Assembly (NCBI GenBank): GCA_937880065.1
Contig: CALFMA010000139.1
Coordinates: forward strand, 1-5,884
Direction: 5' to 3'
DNA length: 5,884 nt
Origin: an uncultured Ruminococcus sp.
GTDB taxonomy: Bacteria > Bacillota_A > Clostridia > Oscillospirales > Ruminococcaceae
This document shows positions 1-5,884 of this stretch, piece after piece (position 1 is the stretch's first letter; every line of letters starts with the position of its first letter). The translations under genes were made by a program, and so were the position numbers. The notes beneath the pieces are model-generated. The model had not been told where the DNA came from. It did not search any database and saw only the letters and a list, made by a program, of their open reading frames with translations.

Positions 1-1
1 T

Positions 2-673
2 AAATGGGATAGCGGTTTCTTATCTGCTATTACTGATGAAAACAAGAAGAAAGAAAAAATGTCAGCTTCTCTCGATCCGTTCAATCGCTTTGCATGGGGA
101 GTTCCGCCTGCTTCAAAGGGTGACTACGCTTTTGTTCTGCACATGCTTCACTGTCTTGATGAAAACGGTGGACGTATGGCAATTGTTCTTCCTCATGGCG
201 TTCTTTTCAGAGGTGCAAGCGAAGGCAAAATCCGTAAGCAGATAATTGAATTCAATCTTCTTGATGCTGTAATCGGTCTGCCTGCAAATCTGTTCTATGG
301 TACGGGAATCCCTGCTTGTGTGCTTGTTTTCAAGAAGAACAGAAACAATTCAGATGTACTGTTTATTGATGCAAGCGGTGACGGCAATTACGAAAAAGGC
401 AAAAATCAGAACCTGCTCCGTGATGAAGATATTTCCCGAATTGTTGAAGCTTACAAGGCTCGTGAAAATGTAGATAAATACTGCTATAAGGCTGAAAAAG
501 AAGAAATCGTTGAGAACGACTACAATCTCAATATCCCACGTTATGTTGATACTTTCGAGGAAGAAGAAGTAATTGATATTGACGCTGTTCGTGCTGATAT
601 TGCCGAAACCGAAAAGGAAATTGCAGAGGTACAGGCGAAAATGGATGAGTATTTGAAGGAGTTGGGGATATGA
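2..673 (+). CDS. hsdM: Type I restriction-modification methyltransferase subunit HsdM, 3' part only
   Basis: This is the C-terminal 223 residues of the N6-adenine DNA methyltransferase subunit of a Type I R-M enzyme, which pairs with HsdS to methylate the target and is also needed for restriction. The frame is open from base 2 with no stop before 671-673, so the gene starts left of the window; the ATG at 59 is internal. Family-typical stretches are visible: the DPFNRF...GVPP block (fragment residues 25-36), GDYAFVLHMLH (40-50), AIVLPHGVLFRG (60-71) and VIGLPANLFYGTGIP. The catalytic NPPY/F motif is absent; in relatives it sits just before a KWDSG-like stretch, and the fragment opens with KWDSG, so it is probably cut off at the edge. 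The C-terminus has the usual NIPRYVDTFEEEE segment followed by an acidic, probably coiled-coil tail (about 187-220) that in the family contacts HsdS. The last four bases overlap dinD. Identification is secure; full length cannot be judged. Confidence 0.95.
   Translation, partial: KWDSGFLSAITDENKKKEKMSASLDPFNRFAWGVPPASKGDYAFVLHMLHCLDENGGRMAIVLPHGVLFRGASEGKIRKQIIEFNLLDAVIGLPANLFYGTGIPACVLVFKKNRNNSDVLFIDASGDGNYEKGKNQNLLRDEDISRIVEAYKARENVDKYCYKAEKEEIVENDYNLNIPRYVDTFEEEEVIDIDAVRADIAETEKEIAEVQAKMDEYLKELGI
656..661 (+). promoter_or_regulatory. Shine-Dalgarno site for dinD inside the hsdM 3' end
   Basis: AAGGAG lies 8 bases before the ATG at 670, within the last codons of hsdM. It supports this start and, with the ATGA overlap, points to dinD being translated from the hsdM transcript by coupling or reinitiation. 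No promoter or LexA-type box was seen by eye in the upstream 600 bases. Confidence 0.75.
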
Positions 674-1509
674 ACGATATTACAGTATACAATGAGCAGA
701 CTTTTGAAAATATAAAGCATATTAATGAATACGGTCAGGAATATTGGCTTGCGAGAGAACTACAAACTATACTTGAATATAGTGATTGGAGAAATTTTCT
801 AAAGGTAGTTGATAAAGCAAAGACGGCCTGTGAAAACAGCGATATACTTATAGAAAACCATTTTGTTGACGTCAACAAAATGGTTGACATCGGTTCGGGT
901 GCAGAACGAAAAATATCTGATATTCAGTTATCACGTTATGCCTGTTATCTGATTGTGCAGAACGGTGACCCTCGTAAAGAAGTAATCGCAGTTGGACAGA
1001 CTTATTTTGCTGTTAAAACACGTCAGCAAGAGTTGAGCGAAAACTATGAGGAATTAACCGAAGATCAGAAACGACTTGCAATCAGAAATGAAATGAAACG
1101 TCATAACACTGCATTGGCAGATGCTGCACATGATGCGGGAGTAATCGAACCTCTGGACTATGCAATTTTTCAAAATTACGGATACAGAGGATTATATGGC
1201 GGAATGGATATGCGAGCTATACATAAACACAAGGGGTTAAAAAAGAGCCAGAAAATTCTCGACCACATGGGCAGTACCGAGCTTGCGGCTAATTTATTCC
1301 GTGCCACACAGACAGAGGAAAAACTCCGCAGAGAACAAATAATGGGTAAAACAGAAGCTAATAAAACCCATTATGAAGTAGGTAAGAAAGTGCGTCAGAC
1401 AATTGAAGAACTTGGCGGTACAATGCCAGAAGATTTGCCTACACCTGATAAAAGTATCAAGCAGATTGAACGTGAACAGGAAGTCAAAAAATTGAAAGAG
1501 AAGAAGTGA
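670..1509 (+). CDS. dinD: DinD-like protein (DNA-damage-inducible protein D family)
   Basis: A complete 279-residue protein close in length to E. coli DinD (about 274). Known biology: E. coli DinD is part of the LexA/SOS regulon and inhibits RecA-mediated strand exchange. The sequence shows family features along the whole length: an N-terminal part with EYWLARELQTILEYSDW (24-40), HF-x-x-x-x-KMV (64-72), LSRYACYLIVQNGDPRK (87-103), then FQNYGYRGLYGG (167-178), KGLKKSQKILDHMGSTELAA (188-207), NLFRATQTEEKL (208-219) and VRQTIEELGGTMPEDLPTP (241-259), with a lysine-rich tail. The N-terminal third resembles the Bro-N-type domain of phage antirepressor-like proteins (inference). It overlaps hsdM by 4 bases and ends 6 bases before hsdS, so here it is an R-M operon member with no visible SOS promoter of its own. 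A role in handling restriction breaks is inference; the family assignment is firm. Confidence 0.92.
   Translation: MNDITVYNEQTFENIKHINEYGQEYWLARELQTILEYSDWRNFLKVVDKAKTACENSDILIENHFVDVNKMVDIGSGAERKISDIQLSRYACYLIVQNGDPRKEVIAVGQTYFAVKTRQQELSENYEELTEDQKRLAIRNEMKRHNTALADAAHDAGVIEPLDYAIFQNYGYRGLYGGMDMRAIHKHKGLKKSQKILDHMGSTELAANLFRATQTEEKLRREQIMGKTEANKTHYEVGKKVRQTIEELGGTMPEDLPTPDKSIKQIEREQEVKKLKEKK
856..885. repeat. Perfect 30-bp palindrome inside dinD
   Basis: The left half AACCATTTTGTTGAC is followed directly, with no spacer, by its exact reverse complement GTCAACAAAATGGTT; the next pair out (855 and 886) no longer matches. The palindrome covers exactly ten codons, residues 63-72 (NHFVDVNKMV), part of a conserved DinD segment. 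As RNA it could fold into a 13-bp stem with an ACGT loop. It is not followed by a T-run, so it does not look like an intrinsic terminator. It could be a protein-binding site, an mRNA hairpin or a codon-choice coincidence. Confidence 0.9.
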
Positions 1510-1515
1510 GGGAAT

Positions 1516-2796
1516 ATGAAATCAGACGTAGCAAAAAGAATTGAAAGCATAAATAAAGGCATTATCCCCGAAGGCTACAAAAAAACAAAAGTCGGTATTG
1601 TGCCTGTGGAGTGGGAAGAAAAAAAAATAAAAGATTATCTGGTGCTGTCAGAACGTCCTATCATTTTGGAAGATTCAAAGGAATATGAATTGGTTACGGT
1701 AAGACGTGGATTTGTTGGCGTTGATTCAAGGGGAAAACAACTCGGAGAAAGTATTCTTGTTAAGAACTACTATCAATTAAAAGAAAATGACTTTTTAATT
1801 TCCAAAAGACAAATTGCTCACGGGGCTTGTGGTATTGTTCCACTTAGCTTATCAGGAGCAGTTGTATCAAATGAATATAATGTATTTACCGCAAAAAAAG
1901 ATTTGGATGTTTTCTTTTTTAATATGTTGATGCAACATCCGTACTATAAAAAACTATTTTATCTTATGAGCGATGGAGTTCACATTGAGAAATTACTTTT
2001 CAAAACAAAGGACTGGATGAAAAGAAAACTACCTTTTCCCCCACTCCCCGAACAGCAAAAAATCGCAGAAATACTCTCAACACAGGACAAGCTTATAGAA
2101 TTACAGGAGCGTAAAATAAATCAGCTTAAAACGCTGAAAAAAGGCTATCTGCAAAAGATGTTTCCGAAAAAAGGCAGTAATTATCCCGAACTCAGGTTTA
2201 AAGGATTTACTGACGCTTGGGAACAGCGTAAGTTTGGCGAACTGGCAGAAAACACTTATGGTGGTGGCACTCCCAATACGTCAACTGCTGAATATTGGAA
2301 TGGTAATATTCCTTGGATTCAATCTTCTGATATTACGGAGCATCAGCTTTTTGATGTTGTTCCAAAAAAGTATATTTCAAGTACTGGACTATCAAAATCA
2401 GCAACAAAATTAGTGCCTGAAAATTCAATTGCAATCGTTACGCGTGTAGGTGTTGGAAAGCTCGCAATATTGCCGTTTTCATATACAACAAGTCAAGATT
2501 TCTTGTCACTTAGTAACCTAAATGTCGATATTGATTTTTGTGGATATTTGCTTTATAAAAAATTGCAATCTGAATTAAATGCAGTTCAAGGAACATCAAT
2601 AAAAGGCATTACAAAAGAGGAACTATTGAAGAAAAAAGTTCTTGTTCCGTCTTGGGCAGAACAACAGCAAATCGGCACATATTTCCGCAACCTCGACAAC
2701 CTTATCGTCCTTCATCAGCGTAAGCTTGATGAAGAAAAACAAAAGAAAAAGGCGCTTATGCAGTTACTATTAACAGGAAAGGTTAGGGTGAAGTAA
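1516..2796 (+). CDS. hsdS: Type I restriction-modification specificity subunit HsdS
   Basis: A full-length 426-residue DNA-recognition subunit of the usual two-half design. Residues 1-28 are a lead-in ending in the GYKKTKVGIVPVEW motif that commonly opens a target-recognition domain (TRD). TRD1 spans about 29-175. The first conserved helical region starts at LPEQQKIAEIL (177-187) and runs to KKGYLQKMFP (208-217). TRD2 starts at FTDAWEQRKFGEL (231-243), has GGGTPNTSTAEYWNGNIPW (249-267), and runs to about 378. The second helical region runs from AEQQQIGTYFRNLD (381-394) to the C-terminal MQLLLTGKVRV. The helical regions space the two TRDs and bind HsdM. Each TRD reads one half of a bipartite site, which cannot be predicted from sequence alone. 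The ATG lies 6 bases after the dinD stop, in the same frame, with GAGGG (1508-1512) close upstream. Codons in both TRDs are much more AT-rich than in the conserved parts, consistent with TRD exchange. No interruption is seen. Confidence 0.96.
   Translation: MKSDVAKRIESINKGIIPEGYKKTKVGIVPVEWEEKKIKDYLVLSERPIILEDSKEYELVTVRRGFVGVDSRGKQLGESILVKNYYQLKENDFLISKRQIAHGACGIVPLSLSGAVVSNEYNVFTAKKDLDVFFFNMLMQHPYYKKLFYLMSDGVHIEKLLFKTKDWMKRKLPFPPLPEQQKIAEILSTQDKLIELQERKINQLKTLKKGYLQKMFPKKGSNYPELRFKGFTDAWEQRKFGELAENTYGGGTPNTSTAEYWNGNIPWIQSSDITEHQLFDVVPKKYISSTGLSKSATKLVPENSIAIVTRVGVGKLAILPFSYTTSQDFLSLSNLNVDIDFCGYLLYKKLQSELNAVQGTSIKGITKEELLKKKVLVPSWAEQQQIGTYFRNLDNLIVLHQRKLDEEKQKKKALMQLLLTGKVRVK
2785..2788 (+). 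promoter_or_regulatory. Weak Shine-Dalgarno site for the membrane-protein gene
   Basis: AGGG lies 7 bases before the ATG at 2796; a second purine run, AGGAAAGG (2775-2782), is 13 bases away. Both are inside the hsdS end. With the TAATG stop/start overlap this suggests translation coupled to hsdS. Confidence 0.45.
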
Positions 2797-4028
2797 TGGC
2801 AAATAAAAATAAACCTAAAAATAAAAAAACAGAAAATAAAGAGAAAGAAATAATAGATATCGTTGAATATCTGAAAACATCTATAAAAGAAAACAAAGAA
2901 TTGTATGCTTCTGTCATAGTTATAATTGGATTATTCATTTCAGTCGCAGAATATGTTTATATGCAGGGATATTACTCTTTTTTTGGAATAGATGACAAAT
3001 GGATTGATGCAGGAAATACAAGCCTTTATTACAAATTGGTTTTTCCGTTATGTATAACAATTCTTTTCATATTTCCGAATCTGATATCCGCTTTACCATT
3101 TATTCTAAAGCGAGAAAGATACGTAAAAATTTGGTATGAAATATTGTTGTTTATAAATTCGTTTGGTTTATTGTTGATCCTTTATTCAGGAATAAAGATA
3201 AATGGTTTGATATTATTAATAGCTATCGTTATTGAATTTATATTACTATTATTTTCGTTGGATAATGATAAGAAACCAAGAAAGATTGCATTGTCTATAT
3301 GGACTATAATAACTGTAATTCTTATTATACGCATTGGTTTTAAGCATAATAAATTATTGGAATATAGTAAATTCTCAGATTGGAAACAATTGGTTGGATT
3401 GTTATTTGTTTGGTTTTTGATGTTTGGACTTTCAACATTCTTTGTATTATCTGCCAAAAATAAAAACAATGATACTTCAAACCCATCTGAAAACGAAAAT
3501 AATAAAAAGATTAAAAACAAAAACATCACTTTTATATCATCTGTTATAGCAATACTAATTATGTTTTCAGTACTTGGTATTTTATTATATAGCGATGGTC
3601 AAACTAACGCTAAAAATAAGAAATCTTTTGATATTATTCACCTTTTCCAAGAAGAGTATTATCAAAATATCTATGCTAACAATACAAATATAATTTCTGT
3701 AAAATACGATGATGAACTTTATAAATTTCGAAACGATCCAGAAAATATGCAGAAAGTAATAAATGAAATAAAAGAAAAAACAATAAATACACCTTATATA
3801 AAAATCGTTGAAGAAACCAATGATTCTGGTGAAATAATAAATGTTCTGCGAAGGGTCGTAAATGCGTACATTGTAATGGGTTCAGATGATGAAAATTATA
3901 TTATTATTAATGGTTATATTGATCAAGAAAACAATATTTTATACTACTTTTCTGACGAACAAAAGATAATTGAAAAGCAAGATAATATAATAAATAAAAG
4001 TGTTTTCGAAGATGCAAAAAAGGGGTGA
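2796..4028 (+). CDS. Multi-pass membrane protein of unknown function in the R-M operon
   Basis: I do not recognise this 410-residue protein. Residues 1-19 are lysine-rich and hydrophilic. Hydrophobic segments, judged by eye, lie near 37-57, 81-104, 114-132, 135-154, 164-181, 198-219 and 245-266. Lysine/arginine-rich stretches fall at the N-terminus and at about 105-111, 159-163 and 221-243. By the positive-inside rule this gives a cytoplasmic N-terminus, seven helices and a C-terminal domain (267-410) outside the membrane. That domain is mixed polar and aromatic with no enzyme motif I can name. After the first helix comes GYYSFFGIDDKWID (58-71). There is no signal peptide. The ATG overlaps the hsdS stop by one base and the gene ends 4 bases before hsdR. 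It is very AT-rich (12 G/C in the 60 bases 3181-3240, against 29 in 4501-4560 of hsdR), suggesting separate acquisition. It may be an accessory defence factor or a passenger gene. Confidence 0.85.
   Translation: MANKNKPKNKKTENKEKEIIDIVEYLKTSIKENKELYASVIVIIGLFISVAEYVYMQGYYSFFGIDDKWIDAGNTSLYYKLVFPLCITILFIFPNLISALPFILKRERYVKIWYEILLFINSFGLLLILYSGIKINGLILLIAIVIEFILLLFSLDNDKKPRKIALSIWTIITVILIIRIGFKHNKLLEYSKFSDWKQLVGLLFVWFLMFGLSTFFVLSAKNKNNDTSNPSENENNKKIKNKNITFISSVIAILIMFSVLGILLYSDGQTNAKNKKSFDIIHLFQEEYYQNIYANNTNIISVKYDDELYKFRNDPENMQKVINEIKEKTINTPYIKIVEETNDSGEIINVLRRVVNAYIVMGSDDENYIIINGYIDQENNILYYFSDEQKIIEKQDNIINKSVFEDAKKG
4021..4027 (+). promoter_or_regulatory. Shine-Dalgarno site for hsdR
   Basis: AGGGGTG, overlapping the last codons of the membrane-protein gene, ends 5 bases before the ATG at 4033 and fixes the hsdR start. 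No convincing separate promoter for hsdR was found in the AT-rich gene upstream. Confidence 0.7.
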
Positions 4029-4032
4029 TACC

Positions 4033-5884
4033 ATGAAAAAAGACGCATATCTCGAAGATAACATAAGCAAATACCCCGCTATTGAATTACTGCGTAAACT
4101 CGGCTACACTTATATTTCCCTCGAAGAATGCGAATCACAGCGTGACGGGCTTTATAACGTAATTCTGAAAGATGTTCTCCGCAGTCAGCTCAGCCGTTTA
4201 AACAGCTATTCTTTCAGCGGCAATGAGTATAAATTCTCAGCCGAAAACATTGAAAGAGCAATTGATGATATTGATGAACCTCTTGCGGATAATCTTGTTG
4301 TGTCAAGTGAAAAAATCTATAATGATATTATGCTCGGTCGAAGCTATCCCGAAACGCTCCCCGACGGCAGAACAATAAACTTCAATATGAAGTACATCGA
4401 CTGGAATGACATCACGAATAACGTCTTTCACGTTACGGAGGAGTTTACAGTACATAGTGCAGACCGTCAGCATGATACTCGCCCCGATATTGTTCTTTTT
4501 GTCAACGGTATTCCATTTGCTGTGATAGAGTGCAAGGCTCCTACAATTTCCGTGGAGCAGGCTGTTGAGCAGACTATACGCAATCAGAAGCAGGAATATA
4601 CTCCGCAGCTTTTCAAGTTCGCTCAGATAGTTGCTGCAACCAATAAGAACTCCGTTAAATATGCAACAGCAGGAACAGCTAAAAAATTCTGGAACGTATG
4701 GCGTGAGGAAGATACAGAATGGTGTGACGGACTGCTTGCACAGCATATCACAAACAGAAGCATAACTCAGCAGGACAGGGATATTGTATCCTTGCTTACT
4801 CCGCAGCGATTAATGGAGCTTACAAAGTATTTTATTGTTTTTGATGCGAATATTAAGAAAATCTGCCGTCATCAGCAGTTTTTTGCTATACGGAATATCA
4901 TAAAAACAGTTAATACCGATGATGAAAATGGAAATCGTCAAAGCGGTGTTATATGGCATACACAGGGCAGCGGAAAGTCATTGACAATGGTAATGCTTGC
5001 AAAGTTTATCCTTATGGAATTGACAAAACATCATCCAAAGGTTATTATTGTTACAGACAGAAAAGACCTTGATAATCAGATTGCAAAGACATTCGCACAT
5101 ACACGTTTGTCACCTGCCAAAGCTACAAGCGGAAAACATCTTGTGGAGCTTATTCAAAGCGGTAAAGCTGATGTTGTTACAACTATTATAAACAAGTTCA
5201 ATACTGCTGAAAATCAGAAAATCAAAATCAATGACAGGAATATATTTGTTCTTGTAGATGAAAGTCACCGCAGTAATTATGGCTCTCTTGCAGCAAAAAT
5301 GAGAACTGTTTTTCCATGTGGCTGTTATATCGGATTTACAGGTACTCCGCTTATGAAAAAGGAAAAGTCCACAGTAGGACGATTTGGCGGAGGAGATTAC
5401 ATCCACAAATACACCATAAAAGATGCTGTTGACGATAAAGCGATAGTACCGCTTATTTATGAGGGCAGATTTGTAGATCAGAAGGTCGATGAAGAAAATA
5501 TTGACTTATGGTTCGAGAAAACAACCCGCCGATTGAACGAGCGTGAACGTGAAGATCTGAAGCAAAAGTGGAGCAGTATTAAACGATTGACCTCAACTGA
5601 TGCGAGAATACGAAGAATTGCTCTTGATATTGAAGAACATTTCACAGACAGCATAAAAAACACAGGCATGAAAGCAATGCTTGCAACTAATTCAAAATTA
5701 GATGCAGTTCGTTATTATAATGCATTTAAGCATTTCAGTGACTTAGAAGTTGCTGTATGTATTTCATCTCCAGATTTAAGAGAGGGCTATGATGAAGTTG
5801 ATGAAAGTGATATTCCAGAAGTGTTGAAGTTTTGGAAATCAATGATGACGGAGTATAATAATGATGCAGATGATTATGAACATA
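4033..5884 (+). CDS. hsdR: Type I restriction enzyme subunit HsdR (nuclease and translocase), 5' part
   Basis: The motor and nuclease subunit of the Type I enzyme: it joins HsdM2-HsdS on unmethylated DNA, pumps DNA using ATP and cuts at a distance. The frame is open from the ATG to the right edge (617 codons). Relatives such as EcoR124I HsdR are about 1,000 residues, so roughly the last 40% is missing. Visible in order: a PD-(D/E)xK nuclease with RPDIVLF (Asp152) and IECK (Glu166, Lys168) plus a downstream QTIRNQKQEY helix; helicase motif I HTQGSGKS (309-316, Lys315); motif Ia VIIVTDRKDLDNQ (337-349); TTIINKF (383-389); motif II DESH (409-412); motif III GFTGTP (434-439); and the start of the second RecA-like domain, GMKAMLATNSKLDAV (545-559), then SSPDLREGYDE. 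All key residues in the visible part are intact, so it looks functional. Motifs V and VI and the HsdM-binding C-terminus lie beyond the window. GC content drops towards the edge (20 G/C in 5701-5760). Confidence 0.96.
   Translation, partial: MKKDAYLEDNISKYPAIELLRKLGYTYISLEECESQRDGLYNVILKDVLRSQLSRLNSYSFSGNEYKFSAENIERAIDDIDEPLADNLVVSSEKIYNDIMLGRSYPETLPDGRTINFNMKYIDWNDITNNVFHVTEEFTVHSADRQHDTRPDIVLFVNGIPFAVIECKAPTISVEQAVEQTIRNQKQEYTPQLFKFAQIVAATNKNSVKYATAGTAKKFWNVWREEDTEWCDGLLAQHITNRSITQQDRDIVSLLTPQRLMELTKYFIVFDANIKKICRHQQFFAIRNIIKTVNTDDENGNRQSGVIWHTQGSGKSLTMVMLAKFILMELTKHHPKVIIVTDRKDLDNQIAKTFAHTRLSPAKATSGKHLVELIQSGKADVVTTIINKFNTAENQKIKINDRNIFVLVDESHRSNYGSLAAKMRTVFPCGCYIGFTGTPLMKKEKSTVGRFGGGDYIHKYTIKDAVDDKAIVPLIYEGRFVDQKVDEENIDLWFEKTTRRLNEREREDLKQKWSSIKRLTSTDARIRRIALDIEEHFTDSIKNTGMKAMLATNSKLDAVRYYNAFKHFSDLEVAVCISSPDLREGYDEVDESDIPEVLKFWKSMMTEYNNDADDYEH

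Noticed and set aside
59..61. ATG at 59 as the start of a complete gene
   Set aside because: The HsdM frame is open back to the left edge and the residues before it fit the family, so this ATG is internal.
36..245. 69-residue + strand reading frame with a hydrophobic stretch
   Set aside because: It lies out of frame inside hsdM, whose frame is continuous and conserved here; a shadow.
856..885. Palindrome read as an intrinsic terminator
   Set aside because: It is inside the dinD coding region, its stem is not GC-rich and no T-run follows.
3182..3529. 115-residue - strand reading frame
   Set aside because: Antisense to the AT-rich membrane-protein gene, with low-complexity translation and no start signals that stand out.
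3919..3945. Possible promoter for hsdR (TTGATC and TATACT)
   Set aside because: The spacing is only 15 bases and such matches are expected often in this very AT-rich gene.
4303..5669. Three - strand reading frames (4303-4746, 5110-5406, 5478-5669)
   Set aside because: All are antisense to hsdR, whose nuclease and helicase motifs run unbroken through them.

Overview
The window holds most of a Type I restriction-modification (R-M) locus, all on the + strand and with almost no intergenic DNA. In order it has the 3' part of hsdM (methyltransferase), a complete dinD-like gene, a complete hsdS (specificity subunit), a complete gene for an unrecognised multi-pass membrane protein, and the first ~617 codons of hsdR (restriction/translocase subunit), which runs off the right edge. 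Junction spacings are a 4-base overlap (ATGA), a 6-base gap, a 1-base overlap (TAATG) and a 4-base gap. This strongly suggests one co-transcribed, translationally coupled operon whose promoter lies left of the window.

Organism: Shine-Dalgarno sites are purine-rich, the code is standard (TGA ends hsdM, dinD and the membrane gene), and composition is AT-rich but with moderate-GC core genes. The subunit sequences resemble those of Gram-positive anaerobes. A Firmicute, perhaps a gut Clostridia/Ruminococcus-like bacterium, is the best guess. This is inference from style, not from a marker gene.

Layout: 2-673 is the HsdM C-terminal region; the catalytic NPPY/F motif is not inside and probably lies just off the left edge. 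670-1509 is DinD, very similar along its length to what I recall of E. coli DinD, an SOS-regulated inhibitor of RecA strand exchange; it carries a perfect 30-bp palindrome in its coding sequence. 1516-2796 is HsdS with two target-recognition domains and two conserved helical regions. 2796-4028 is a very AT-rich gene for a seven-helix membrane protein with a ~144-residue C-terminal domain predicted outside the membrane. 4033 to the end is HsdR with its PD-(D/E)xK nuclease and the first helicase domain.

Working together: HsdM and HsdS form the modification enzyme, HsdS choosing the DNA target, and HsdR joins to translocate on and cut unmodified DNA. The two extra genes are the interesting part. 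DinD could modulate recombination at the breaks made by the restriction enzyme. The membrane protein is a candidate extra defence component (sensor, effector or DNA-entry factor), but no function can be read from its sequence. The base composition of the hsdS recognition domains and of the membrane gene differs from the flanking core genes, as expected for exchanged or acquired modules.
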